Assembly: GCF_035658495.1 (NCBI RefSeq)
Contig: NZ_CP141944.1
Span: forward strand, 522,001-586,000
DNA from: Novosphingobium sp. RL4
GTDB lineage: Bacteria > Pseudomonadota > Alphaproteobacteria > Sphingomonadales > Sphingomonadaceae
Direction: 5' to 3'
Length of the DNA: 64,000 bases
Part shown: in pieces, positions 42,090 to 51,367 of the stretch
Layout: every line of letters starts with the position of its first letter
Numbering within the stretch: position 1 is the stretch's first letter
Translations under genes and position numbers: made by a program
Notes under the pieces: generated by a model
Told to the model about the DNA's origin: nothing
What the model saw: the letters and a program-made list of their open reading frames with translations, nothing else
Database searches by the model: none

Positions 42090-43057
42090 TCGGGCGCTCC
42101 GGAGAACTTGTCAGCCTTGCGGCGGCCCATGCGCATGCCCGCTTCCAGTCGGGCGCGCAACTGGGTGTAATAGGCTTCGAGGAAGGCGCGCTCGTCGTTC
42201 CAGCCATCGTTCCGGCCGATCTTCTGCGCGATCGTCTGGTACACGCTTTCCATCGACTGCTGGCGATTCTCGCGCAGCACCCGTTCGAGTGCCTGAAGCT
42301 CGAATTCGCCGTAAACCGCCAGTTCCGCGTCCTCGAAGCGGTAGGCGCGGCGCGTGGCAACGGCAGGAAAGTCTTCGTCGCCGCGGGCCATGGGAGGGTT
42401 CGGCGCGGCCTCCAGTCCGACCGACAGCGCCGCCTCGAGCTTGCGGCGCGGCCGTTCGAGAACCCAGGTGCCGGCGATCACGTCCCCGGCGCGCAGGGCG
42501 TCGCGGTTGAACAGGGGGAACAGCAGGAACAGGGCGAACCACCCGGCGGCGGCGAACCAGCCCATGCTGCTTTCCACCCCGGCCTGCATGATGAAGATCA
42601 CCGGCAGGAACAGTTCGATATCGCGCAGCAGGTTGCGGGCGATCACCATTTCCGCGGTCAACCGCCCGCCATCGCGCGCGGCGATCCTCATGCCGGCCAG
42701 GCGCTTGCCCGGTGTTGCCCCGCGCGGACCCAGCTCGAAAAACAGGAAATAGGCGTTTCGGAACAGGAACATGATGACGATCCAGACGATCACCAGGAAC
42801 TGCAGGGCATGGCCCAGCGCGTTCTTCGATTCGAGCTGGCGGTCGAACGCGGTCATGCCGCCGGCAATGAAGATCAGCGCGGCCGTCGTGGCCGCGATCA
42901 GTACGGCGATGATGACGAGATCGAGGATCAGCGCCCCGGCCCGCGAACCCCGGCTGGCAACGGTGACCGGCACCGTTATGCCTTCCGGCGTCACCAGCAT
43001 GCGTTCACGGGAGGATCGCCGGTGCGTGAAACGGGTGCGGGTCGCGGATGCGTTCAT
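42086..43057 (-). CDS. RDD family membrane protein
   Basis: 323 residues. The RDD domain occupies residues about 30-215: SRGSRAGALILDLVII (Arg-Asp pair), two spans, then GATPGKRLAGMRI, a further span and NRDALRAGDVIAGTWVL. A cytoplasmic tail of about 100 residues follows, rich in charged helices (ALERVLRENRQQSMESVYQT). RDD proteins are small membrane proteins, some acting as ion antiporters. It overlaps neighbours on both sides by four bases, part of the MoxR/DUF58 operon. Confidence 0.88.
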   Translation of the reverse strand: MNASATRTRFTHRRSSRERMLVTPEGITVPVTVASRGSRAGALILDLVIIAVLIAATTAALIFIAGGMTAFDRQLESKNALGHALQFLVIVWIVIMFLFRNAYFLFFELGPRGATPGKRLAGMRIAARDGGRLTAEMVIARNLLRDIELFLPVIFIMQAGVESSMGWFAAAGWFALFLLFPLFNRDALRAGDVIAGTWVLERPRRKLEAALSVGLEAAPNPPMARGDEDFPAVATRRAYRFEDAELAVYGEFELQALERVLRENRQQSMESVYQTIAQKIGRNDGWNDERAFLEAYYTQLRARLEAGMRMGRRKADKFSGAPE

Positions 43058-44100
43058 GCCGCGCGGACCTTGCCCCGATTGCCGCGGAAGGCGAAGAAAT
43101 AGGCGCTCCACAGCGCCAGCATGAAGCCGCCGACGACGAAGCGGCCGAACGTCTGGTCGATGAGCTGGCGCGCGAAGCCTTCCAGCAGGGCGGCGACGAT
43201 CAGCATCAGCACCACGCCGGTCATGACCAGCGCGGCACGGCGGCCCGCTTCGGCCGTGGCCTGGAGGATCGGCCGATTGCCCGGAAAGGCGATGGCGCGT
43301 CCGATGTGCAGGCCCGCGGCGCCCGCCAGCAGGATCGCGAAAAGCTCGGTGGTGCCGTGGATGGCCAGCCATCCGGCGAAGTCGACCAGCAGCCCCGCAC
43401 TGTTGTAGAGCCACAGCATCGCTCCCAGCGAGGCCAGATTCTGCACCAGCAGCAGCAGCGAGGGTATGCCGAAGGCGAAGCCCAGCGCGAAGGCGAGGAT
43501 CGAGACTTGTGCGTTGTTGCTGAAAAGCTGGGCGGCGAACACGCTCATCCCCGGCTGGTCGGTATCGCCGAAGATCGTCTGTCGAAGCGCTTCCGGCGTG
43601 GCGCCGGGAACGCGATTGCCCGCCATGTCGCCCACGAGGATCTGGTACCAGTCGGCATCGTGCGAGACGAGCAGCCAGCCCACGGCCGCGCCCGCGATCA
43701 TGACCGCCAGGGCCACGAGCACATCGATCCAGATCGCCCGCACGGCGGCGCTCCACCCGCCGCCGAGAAAGCCGCGCAGCCAATCCCATAGCGAACTGCG
43801 CGGACCGTAGACGACGAACCACGCGCGCTGCACCAGCGCTTCGAGGTAAGCCAGCGTGGCGGCATCGAGCGAGGTTTCGCGCGCGATGGAAAGGCTTGAG
43901 GCTACCGTGCGGTAAAGGCCGGGCAGCGCCAGCAGGTCTTCGTCGGAAAGGCGGCGCAAACGGCCTTTTTCCATGCGGGTGACGATCGCCTCCAGCCGCT
44001 GCCAGTCGGCCTCGCGCTCCAGCCGGAAGCGGTCGGACCGGAGCGCCGCGCTTTCGAGAGCGAAGATGGCGTTGTCGGGAAGAAGGGTGGCCGCGTTCAT
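43054..44100 (-). CDS. stage II sporulation protein M (SpoIIM) family membrane protein
   Basis: 348 residues. N-terminal cytoplasmic helical part (1-110), then about five spans. The signature region is VSILAFALGFAFGIPSLLLL and LWLYNSAGLLVDFAGWLAIHGTTELFAI, typical of the SpoIIM/DUF95 family (HG.. .E.. motif). In non-sporulating bacteria such genes sit with MoxR, DUF58 and RDD genes, as here; the role is unclear. ATGA overlaps with both adjacent genes. Confidence 0.9.
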   Translation of the reverse strand: MNAATLLPDNAIFALESAALRSDRFRLEREADWQRLEAIVTRMEKGRLRRLSDEDLLALPGLYRTVASSLSIARETSLDAATLAYLEALVQRAWFVVYGPRSSLWDWLRGFLGGGWSAAVRAIWIDVLVALAVMIAGAAVGWLLVSHDADWYQILVGDMAGNRVPGATPEALRQTIFGDTDQPGMSVFAAQLFSNNAQVSILAFALGFAFGIPSLLLLVQNLASLGAMLWLYNSAGLLVDFAGWLAIHGTTELFAILLAGAAGLHIGRAIAFPGNRPILQATAEAGRRAALVMTGVVLMLIVAALLEGFARQLIDQTFGRFVVGGFMLALWSAYFFAFRGNRGKVRAA

Positions 44101-45434
44101 CCGATCGCTCCCGATCGCTTGATTTCCAGATAGGCGTCGATCAGCCGCGTGCCGATCGTGTGCCAGGGCGCCTCGAGCACATCGACGCCGAGTTGCTGGA
44201 GCCGCCGCGTGACCAGCGCGCGCTGGCGCAGCAGGGTATCGGCGGAGACCGCCATCGACAGCACTTCCATGTCCTCGGGCGGGGCATCGGAGATGGCCTC
44301 CAGTTCGTCATCGGCCATGGTCACGAACAGCACGACATGGCGGGAGACGAGGCGGCCAATCGATTCGATCATGAGCTGCGCGCTGGTGGGATCGGCGAAT
44401 TCGGAGAATACCACGATCAGCGAACGACGTTGCAGCCGCGAAGCCAGCGTCGCCAGCGCGAGCGTGAAGTTGGGCTCTTCCGACCGATATTCGAGGCCGG
44501 CGGCCGCCCGCTGGAGGCGGTGGAAATCGCGCGAGGCAGAAACGAAGGGCGTCGCCACTTCGGGGCGCGATGCAAAGCCGAACAGCGAGACGCGGTCTCC
44601 GCCCTTCAGTGCGACATAAGCGGCGGCCAGCGCCGCCGAGACCGCGCGGTCGAGCCGGGGCATGCCCTGGATCGGCTCGCACATCGCCTGCCCGCAATCG
44701 AAGGCGAAGACGATCTGGTTGTTGCGCTCGGTCTCGTACTCCTTGGCATAGAGATGGACGTGACGGGCCGAGCTTTTCCAGTCGATCCGGCGGCGGTCCA
44801 TGCCCGGCTGGTATTCCGCCAGCGATTCGAACTGCGTGCCTTCGCCCCGGATGCGGCGGGCGATCAGGCCGAACTGCGCGTCCTTCAGGAAAGTCTGCAA
44901 GGCGGGCGAGCGCACGGCCTCGATGTTGGGCCAGACGCGCACGTCCTTGCCGACCGCGCCCCGGAATTGCCGTGCGCCAAGGCCGAGCGGCCCGGTCCAG
45001 CGCAGCCAGGCCGTGGAAATCCGGCCGGTGCCGCGCCGCGAAGGGCGGAATGCGAAAGTGCCTTTCCAGGGGGCCTTTCCGGCCGGAACCGGCCGCTCCA
45101 GCGGAAACGCGGCGCGGCCGCCCGGCGCGAGGCGGGGATCGCATTCGAGCGCGAGCTCGGCCCGCGCGGCGCGGCGCGGAAGATCCGCCTCGGCGGTGAA
45201 GTGCGCGTCCTTGCCCACTTCGATATCGCCGGGGGCCGAGATCCGCAGGTCTTCCATCCCGCCGGCGAGCAGGCCGTCGATCAGGATCAGCACCAGCACC
45301 GCGAGGCCGAAGGCCGGCGCCACGACCCATGCCTCGGGCCGCGTCGCGCCGATCACCAGCGCCACCGGCGCGGCGAGCGCCAGCAGCACGGCGGCGCGTG
45401 CGGTCGGGACGAGAGGGGCGGAGCGCAGGCTCAT
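44097..45434 (-). CDS. DUF58 domain protein (VWA-like)
   Basis: 445 residues. Two N-terminal membrane spans (about 10-50) precede a beta-rich region, then the DUF58 motif DRRRIDWKSSARH (near residue 225) and a VWA-like domain. Where many members have a D-X-S-X-S metal site, this one reads FAFDCGQAMCEP, so the metal-binding motif is altered. DUF58 proteins usually work with the MoxR ATPase encoded next door. Four bases separate it from moxR and it overlaps spoIIM by four. Confidence 0.9.
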   Translation of the reverse strand: MSLRSAPLVPTARAAVLLALAAPVALVIGATRPEAWVVAPAFGLAVLVLILIDGLLAGGMEDLRISAPGDIEVGKDAHFTAEADLPRRAARAELALECDPRLAPGGRAAFPLERPVPAGKAPWKGTFAFRPSRRGTGRISTAWLRWTGPLGLGARQFRGAVGKDVRVWPNIEAVRSPALQTFLKDAQFGLIARRIRGEGTQFESLAEYQPGMDRRRIDWKSSARHVHLYAKEYETERNNQIVFAFDCGQAMCEPIQGMPRLDRAVSAALAAAYVALKGGDRVSLFGFASRPEVATPFVSASRDFHRLQRAAAGLEYRSEEPNFTLALATLASRLQRRSLIVVFSEFADPTSAQLMIESIGRLVSRHVVLFVTMADDELEAISDAPPEDMEVLSMAVSADTLLRQRALVTRRLQQLGVDVLEAPWHTIGTRLIDAYLEIKRSGAIG

Positions 45435-45438
45435 CGGT

Positions 45439-46409
<971 letters not shown>

Positions 46410-46413
<4 letters not shown>

Positions 46414-47711
46414 CGGGTCAGCATCCTTTCGAGCGCGTGGAGATCGCGCGCCGCCTTGACGAGATCGTGCGGTTTCCGCGCGCGCCGGAGGCGGGCGGAA
46501 ATCGCGGAAAAGGGTTCGGCATCGGCCTTGCGAGAGGCCAGCGCGCGGTCGATCGCGGCGTCGGCTTCTTCGCCCGGCATCGAGCGGGGAAGGGCGAGGG
46601 CGCGCATCAGGCGTTCACGGCTGCGGTCCGCGTAAGGGGCGCCGATCAGGTGCAGGCGGCGCGAGCGGCGCACCAGTCCTGCGGAATTGGCGACCAGCGC
46701 GCGCTTGCCGAAGGCGATCGCCCGTTCGGCGGCGAGCGGCGGTCCAAAGCGCAGGAAGGCACGCCAGCCCAGAATCAGCGCGGCCATCAGCAGGCAGAGC
46801 GTGGCGGCGAGGAAGGGCGGGGTGAAGGCCAGCGTGAGCAGGTTCCGTGAACGACCGAAGCCGTTGAGCGTCATGTCGAACGTGATCGGATCGCCGGGCT
46901 TCACCTCCATCGCGCCGACGAGGGCCTCGGCCAGCCGGGCATTTTCGAAGCGGGCCATGCCGTAGTTGTCCAGCAGGTCCGGCTCGAACACGATCACCAG
47001 CGGATAGAGGTCTTCCTCTTCACCGGAATAGAGCACGCGGTCCTCGGCCATGGCCTCAAGGCGGGGGTAGGTTCCGCCGTCATCCATGAACCCGGCCAGC
47101 GTCTGTGTTTCGTCCGCATGGATCAGCCGCACCAGGCCCGTGCCAGCGCCGGACATGACGAACCGTGTTCGCGGCAATTTGCCGGAAAGGCCTGCCCCCT
47201 GCCAGCCCGCCGCTGTCATCGGCGAGACCTGGGCCGAGAGTTCGTCGAGGAAACCTTCCCAGCGCGGGGGCGCGATGCCCTGCAGGTTCACCCAACCGCG
47301 CTTCGCGCCTTTCTGGCGGCTGTCGGCCGGCAAGGCCAGCCACTTGGGCGTGATGACGAGAGTGGGGCCGACATAGCGCCGGGCTGCCACGATCCGGTTG
47401 ATTTCCTTGCCGTCGGCCTGTGCGGGCGGGGTGAGCACCAGCAGGCCCGGCTTGTCGAGACCGCCACGGCTCTTGCCGAGCGTCACGGCATAGCCGCGTC
47501 TGTCCAGATAGCCGGCCAGCGCGGCATAGCCGTTGAGGCCGCGTCCTTCGGCATGGGCCTTTCCGTCGTTGCCGGATTCGAAGCCCGCGCCGGTGGCGAT
47601 CATCCACAGAAGGGCGACGAAGAGTGCGGCGCCCACGACAACGATTCCCAGGACCGCCCAGCGCGAGAACGGGTTGGCGCCTACGGCTACGGGGGCGTTC
47701 TTCCCGCTCAT
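46410..47711 (-). CDS. DUF4350 domain membrane protein
   Basis: 433 residues. An N-terminal span (about 19-42, [20 protein letters not shown]) is followed by a periplasmic DUF4350 domain ([34 protein letters not shown]) resembling glutamine-amidotransferase-like folds, a second span near residues 290-315 and a basic cytoplasmic tail. Typical partner of DUF4129 and MoxR/DUF58 genes. ATGA overlaps with DUF4129 upstream and MoxR downstream. Confidence 0.85.
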
Positions 47712-48373
47712 GCGCGCAGTTCCACTTTGGCGAAACGGGCATAGGCCTCGCGCGCGGCGTTCCAGTCATCCTGGTCGAGATCGCGCAAGGCGAAGCGGCT
47801 GCGTTCGACGCGCGCGGCGATGGTGGCGAACGTCTCGCGCCCGTTTGGCGGGAGCATCGGCAAGGAGGATATTTCGCGAGCGGTGGTGGCCGGGTGCAGC
47901 CAATCCGGCCGGGCGTCGCGAATCTGGCCGACGCTGCGTTTCAGCAGCAGGTGGACCGCGGCGGCAAAGCGGCCCTCGGCGGCGAGACGGTCGGCATCGC
48001 CGAGCAGTGCCAGCGCCTCCGCTTCGGCGGGCGCCCAGCTTTCCTCGGGCGCTTCGGCGGGACGGCTAAGCCAGGTTTCGATCAGCGGGCGGAAGATGCG
48101 CCAGAGCACGAAGAGAACGAGCACGATCGCCAAGGCGATAAGCACTTTCTCGAATACCGGCCACGACATGCCGAGCAGCTTGCCGATCGGTGCGAAGATG
48201 CTTTCCAGCACTTCGCCCAGCTTGCGCAGCCAGTCCGGAATTTGCGGGTTTGCGGGAGGCTTGACCCGGGCAAGCGGCGCGAACTGGATATCGCCGACGC
48301 TGCGCACGGCTTCCCAGTCGCTCGCCGCGTCGCGGCTTGCGGTCGTACCCGCCATCTGACCCCCACCAGCCAT
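47708..48373 (-). CDS. DUF4129 domain membrane protein, first gene of the MoxR operon
   Basis: 221 residues from ATG 48373. ATG 48355 (MAGTTASRD) is a good alternative because GGTGGGGG lies just before it. One membrane span (about residues 77-95, VLIALAIVLVLFVLWRIF), then a cytoplasmic DUF4129 domain with AEAEALALLGDADRLAAEGR and HLLLKRSVGQIRDARPDWLH. In related clusters DUF4129 is fused or adjacent to transglutaminase-like domains; none is present here. It opens the run of overlapping genes down to 41110. Confidence 0.82.
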   Translation of the reverse strand: MAGGGQMAGTTASRDAASDWEAVRSVGDIQFAPLARVKPPANPQIPDWLRKLGEVLESIFAPIGKLLGMSWPVFEKVLIALAIVLVLFVLWRIFRPLIETWLSRPAEAPEESWAPAEAEALALLGDADRLAAEGRFAAAVHLLLKRSVGQIRDARPDWLHPATTAREISSLPMLPPNGRETFATIAARVERSRFALRDLDQDDWNAAREAYARFAKVELRA

Positions 48374-48433
48374 ACCCGGCGATGATTGGCATGGGGGTAT
48401 CAGCTGTGCAACCCGTTGTGGAAATTAGATGAC

Positions 48434-49327
48434 TTATCCCCGCGCACGCGCCTGCCGGTAAGTGCCGAGCGGGCGGACATACTTGCAGTGGAATGCCAGT
48501 TCCTGGAGCGCCATGTCGATGCGCGGCTCTCCGGGGGCGCCCTCGATATCGGCATAGAACGTCGTCGCCGCGAAGCTGGCGCCGATCTGGTAGCTTTCCA
48601 GCTTGGTCATGTTGACGCCGTTGGTCGCGAATCCGCCGAGCGCCTTGTAGAGCGCGGCGGCGATGTTCTTCACTTCGAAGATGAAAGTGGTCATCGCCTT
48701 CTCTCCCTTCAGCGCGAAGGGATCGAGCGGTTCGCGGGCAAGCACGACGAAGCGCGTGGTGTTGTCCGCCGCGTCCTCGACGTTTTCCTCGACGATCTTG
48801 AGGTCGTAAAGTTCGGCGGCGAGCTTGGGCGCGATGGCGCAGGCGGCCATGTCGCCCTGTTCGCGCACGAAGGCGGCGGCACCTGCGGTATCGGCATAGG
48901 CCATCGGCACGATGCCCCGTTCACGCAAGTAACGGCGCGACTGGCCAAGGCCCTGCGGGTGGCTGTAGGCGGCCGAGAACGGTCCGTCGCCCAGCGCCAT
49001 CAGCGCATGTTCGATTCTCATGAAATGCTCGCCGACGATCGACAGGCCGCTTTCGGGGAGCAGGAAGTGAATGTCCGCCACGCGGCCGTGCTGCGAGTTC
49101 TCGATCGGGATGATCGCCCGGTCCGCGCGCCCGTCCTTCACCGCATCGAGCGCGTCCTCGAATGAAAAACACGGCAGCGGCAGGCACTGGGGATCGTGTT
49201 CGAGCGCCGCCCGATGGGAGTTGCAGCCGGGCGCTCCCTGAAGCGCTACCGCGCGGGCGGGATCGGCCACGGCAGCCTCGGTCATGCGGGCGACAAGGTC
49301 GAGAGCGGGTTCGGGATAGGAATGCAT
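48434..49327 (-). CDS. pheA: prephenate dehydratase
   Basis: 297 residues. Converts prephenate to phenylpyruvate for phenylalanine synthesis. The catalytic domain has IPIENSQHGRVADIHFLLPE, then the Thr-Arg-Phe motif in DNTTRFVVLA (Thr is the key catalytic residue). A C-terminal ACT domain (about 205-285, MTTFIFEVKNIAAALYKALG, then KLESYQIG) should bind phenylalanine for feedback inhibition. No chorismate mutase domain is present. ATG 49327 gives MHSYPEPALDLV; the frame is open to 49480 but that part lies in the divergent promoter region of the cytochrome c gene. Confidence 0.95.
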   Translation of the reverse strand: MHSYPEPALDLVARMTEAAVADPARAVALQGAPGCNSHRAALEHDPQCLPLPCFSFEDALDAVKDGRADRAIIPIENSQHGRVADIHFLLPESGLSIVGEHFMRIEHALMALGDGPFSAAYSHPQGLGQSRRYLRERGIVPMAYADTAGAAAFVREQGDMAACAIAPKLAAELYDLKIVEENVEDAADNTTRFVVLAREPLDPFALKGEKAMTTFIFEVKNIAAALYKALGGFATNGVNMTKLESYQIGASFAATTFYADIEGAPGEPRIDMALQELAFHCKYVRPLGTYRQARARG

Positions 49328-49457
49328 AGCGCCCGCGCGATTAAGCCGCAAAGGCGATGTCCGCAATGGCTCTTGCACTAACCTGCTGGCAACTCTAGAG
49401 CCTGAGGCCAAAGAGGATGAGAAAAAACTCCACCCGTGGGGCAAGGGCAAACAACAA

Positions 49458-50084
49458 ATGGATGATCGTTTCAACACCATTGCCGGCTGGGCTTTGTTCG
49501 CCGGTATCGTCGGTCTCGGTCTGACCAGCGTCAGCGCTCATTACTTCCGTGCGGACAAGCCGCATCGTCCCGAAACGATGGGTTATGCCATCGAAGGTGT
49601 GGAACAGGAAAGCGAAGCCGGCGGCGAAGCCCCTATCGCAACGCTCCTTGCCAGCGCCGATCCCGCCAAGGGACAGGCCACTTTTGCCAAGTGCGCCTCC
49701 TGCCACACGATCAACCAGGGCGGTGCCAACGGCATTGGTCCCAACCTTTATGGCGTGGTTGGCGAAGGCATCGGCCAGGGCGTGGCCGGGTTCGCCTTCT
49801 CCGATGCGCTTAAGGGCGTGGGCGGCAAGTGGGACTTCGACAAGCTGAACGAATGGCTGAAGAGCCCGAAGGCTTTCGCGCCCGGCACCAAGATGACGTT
49901 TGCAGGCCTGCCCAAGGGTGAAGACCGCGCCAACGTGATCGCCTATCTCAACGCGCAGGGTTCGAACCTGCCGCTGCCCGCAGCGCCCGCTGCCGGTGCG
50001 GCCCCGGCGGCCGATGCCGCCGCCGCTCCCGCGGAAGGTGCTGCGGCTCCGGCTGCCGAGGCAAGCGAAGCCCCCGCGCAGTAA
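49458..50084 (+). CDS. membrane-anchored class I cytochrome c (CycM/cyt c552-like)
   Basis: 208 residues. An uncleaved N-terminal anchor (residues 8-28, IAGWALFAGIVGLGLTSVSA) is followed by the haem domain: CASCH at 79-83 and the Met ligand in PGTKMTFAGL near residue 144. Residues 175-208 form an Ala/Pro-rich tail. Such proteins carry electrons from the bc1 complex to cytochrome oxidase on the periplasmic side. Divergent from pheA (130 bases between starts); a terminator follows. Confidence 0.93.
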   Translation: MDDRFNTIAGWALFAGIVGLGLTSVSAHYFRADKPHRPETMGYAIEGVEQESEAGGEAPIATLLASADPAKGQATFAKCASCHTINQGGANGIGPNLYGVVGEGIGQGVAGFAFSDALKGVGGKWDFDKLNEWLKSPKAFAPGTKMTFAGLPKGEDRANVIAYLNAQGSNLPLPAAPAAGAAPAADAAAAPAEGAAAPAAEASEAPAQ

Positions 50085-50111
50085 GTCATTCCGGCTCAGG
50101 CCGGCAGAAAG

Positions 50112-50151
50112 CGGTCCGCGGGCGTCACCGAGTCGCCTTGCGGACCGTTTT
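50112..50151 (+). terminator. terminator of the cytochrome c gene
   Basis: CGGTCCGC (50112-50119) pairs perfectly with GCGGACCG (50140-50147), 20-base loop, followed by TTTTCGTT. It lies between two convergent genes. Confidence 0.7.
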
Positions 50152-50153
50152 CG

Positions 50154-50693
50154 TTATCTCGCGAGGCCCGCTTCGAAGCGATCGAGTTCCGCGCGGCCCC
50201 AGGCCCAGTCGCCAAGCGCGCTGGCGGCATTGATATGGCCGAGATCGCCTGCCTCCATCAGCGGACAGCTCCATTGGCCCGCCCTCAGCCGGGCATGTTC
50301 GAGCGTGCCGTAAGGATCGTTGGAACTGGCGATCAGCAGGCCGGGAAAACGCAGGGGCGCTTCCGGCGGATCGGCGAAACCGGCAGCCTCGGCGGGGAAC
50401 GACGGGCCTTGCGGGTCCGGCAGCGCCACAAGGAAGGCGCCGCGCACGGTCAGGCTGGACCGGCGGCTCCAGTGCGCCACCAGCAGGCACGAGAGGCTGT
50501 GCGCAACCAGTACCGGAGGCTCCGCCGCGCGGGACACCGCGTGGTCGAGCGCTTCGATCCACTGGTCGAGGCGGGGCGCATCCCAGCTTTCCGGCGCAAA
50601 GCGGTGCATCCGGGAGTCTGCGCGCTCCCAGTGTGACTGCCAGTGCTCCGCGCCCGAACCGCCGATGCCGGGCAGGACCACGTAGCGCGTCAT
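50154..50693 (-). CDS. alpha/beta hydrolase, RBBP9/YdeN family
   Basis: 179 residues. The serine hydrolase triad is visible: nucleophile Ser in LVAHSLSCLLVAHW (near residue 67), Asp in LIASSNDPYGTLEHA, His in AGDLGHINAASALGDWAWG. The start VLPGIGGSGAEHWQSHWE is the family pattern. Substrate unknown. It overlaps rlmE by four bases (ATGA) and is the last gene of the ppx-rlmE-hydrolase operon. Confidence 0.9.
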   Translation of the reverse strand: MTRYVVLPGIGGSGAEHWQSHWERADSRMHRFAPESWDAPRLDQWIEALDHAVSRAAEPPVLVAHSLSCLLVAHWSRRSSLTVRGAFLVALPDPQGPSFPAEAAGFADPPEAPLRFPGLLIASSNDPYGTLEHARLRAGQWSCPLMEAGDLGHINAASALGDWAWGRAELDRFEAGLAR

Positions 50694-51367
50694 TCAGGCG
50701 TGTCCGCAGGCCCCTTGAAGCCCTTGGCGATCACGTACCACTCGGACGAACCCTTGCGGCTGGCGGGCGGCTTGGCATGCTTCACGCTGGTGAAGCGCTT
50801 TTTCAGGATGCCGAGCAGTTCGGTATCGGTGCCGCCCGCGAAGACCTTGGCAACGAACGTGCCGCCGGGCGCCAGATACTGGATCGCGAAGTCGGCGGCC
50901 GTCTCGACCAGGCCCATGGTGCGCAAGTGATCGGTCTGCTTGTGGCCCACGGTATTGGCGGCCATGTCCGAAAGCACGAGGTCGGGCGCGCCTTCCAGCG
51001 CGCCTTCCAGCGCGGCGGGGGCTTCGTCGGCCATGAAGTCCATCTCGAAGATGGTCACGCCCTCGATTGGGTCGGTAGGCAGCAGGTCGATGCCCACGAC
51101 TTTGGCCTTGGGGCATTTCAGGCGCAGCACCTGGCTCCATCCGCCCGGCGCGATGCCCAGGTCGACCGCGCGGGTCACGCCCTTGAACAGGTCGAACTTC
51201 TCGTCGAGCTCCAGCAGCTTGTACGCGGCACGGCTGCGATAGCCGTCGGCCTTGGCCTGCTTGACGTAAGGATCGTTGATCTGGCGCGTGAGCCAGCGCG
51301 CAGAGCTGGTCGTGCGCTTCTTGGCGGTGCGAAGCCGCTCGTTGGGGTCGCGTCCGGAACGGCTCAT
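50690..51367 (-). CDS. rlmE: 23S rRNA (uridine(2552)-2'-O)-methyltransferase RlmE
   Basis: 225 residues. Methylates U2552 of the 23S rRNA A-loop with S-adenosylmethionine. SAM site VDLGIAPGGWSQVL; catalytic K-D-K-E set in YRSRAAYKLLELDEKF (Lys), LVLSDMAANTVGH (Asp), FVAKVFAGG (Lys) and SSEWYVIAKGF (Glu). A basic N-terminal extension (RSGRDPNERLRTAKKRTTSS) precedes the enzyme core. ATG 51367 overlaps the ppx stop by four bases. Confidence 0.95.
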   Translation of the reverse strand: MSRSGRDPNERLRTAKKRTTSSARWLTRQINDPYVKQAKADGYRSRAAYKLLELDEKFDLFKGVTRAVDLGIAPGGWSQVLRLKCPKAKVVGIDLLPTDPIEGVTIFEMDFMADEAPAALEGALEGAPDLVLSDMAANTVGHKQTDHLRTMGLVETAADFAIQYLAPGGTFVAKVFAGGTDTELLGILKKRFTSVKHAKPPASRKGSSEWYVIAKGFKGPADTPE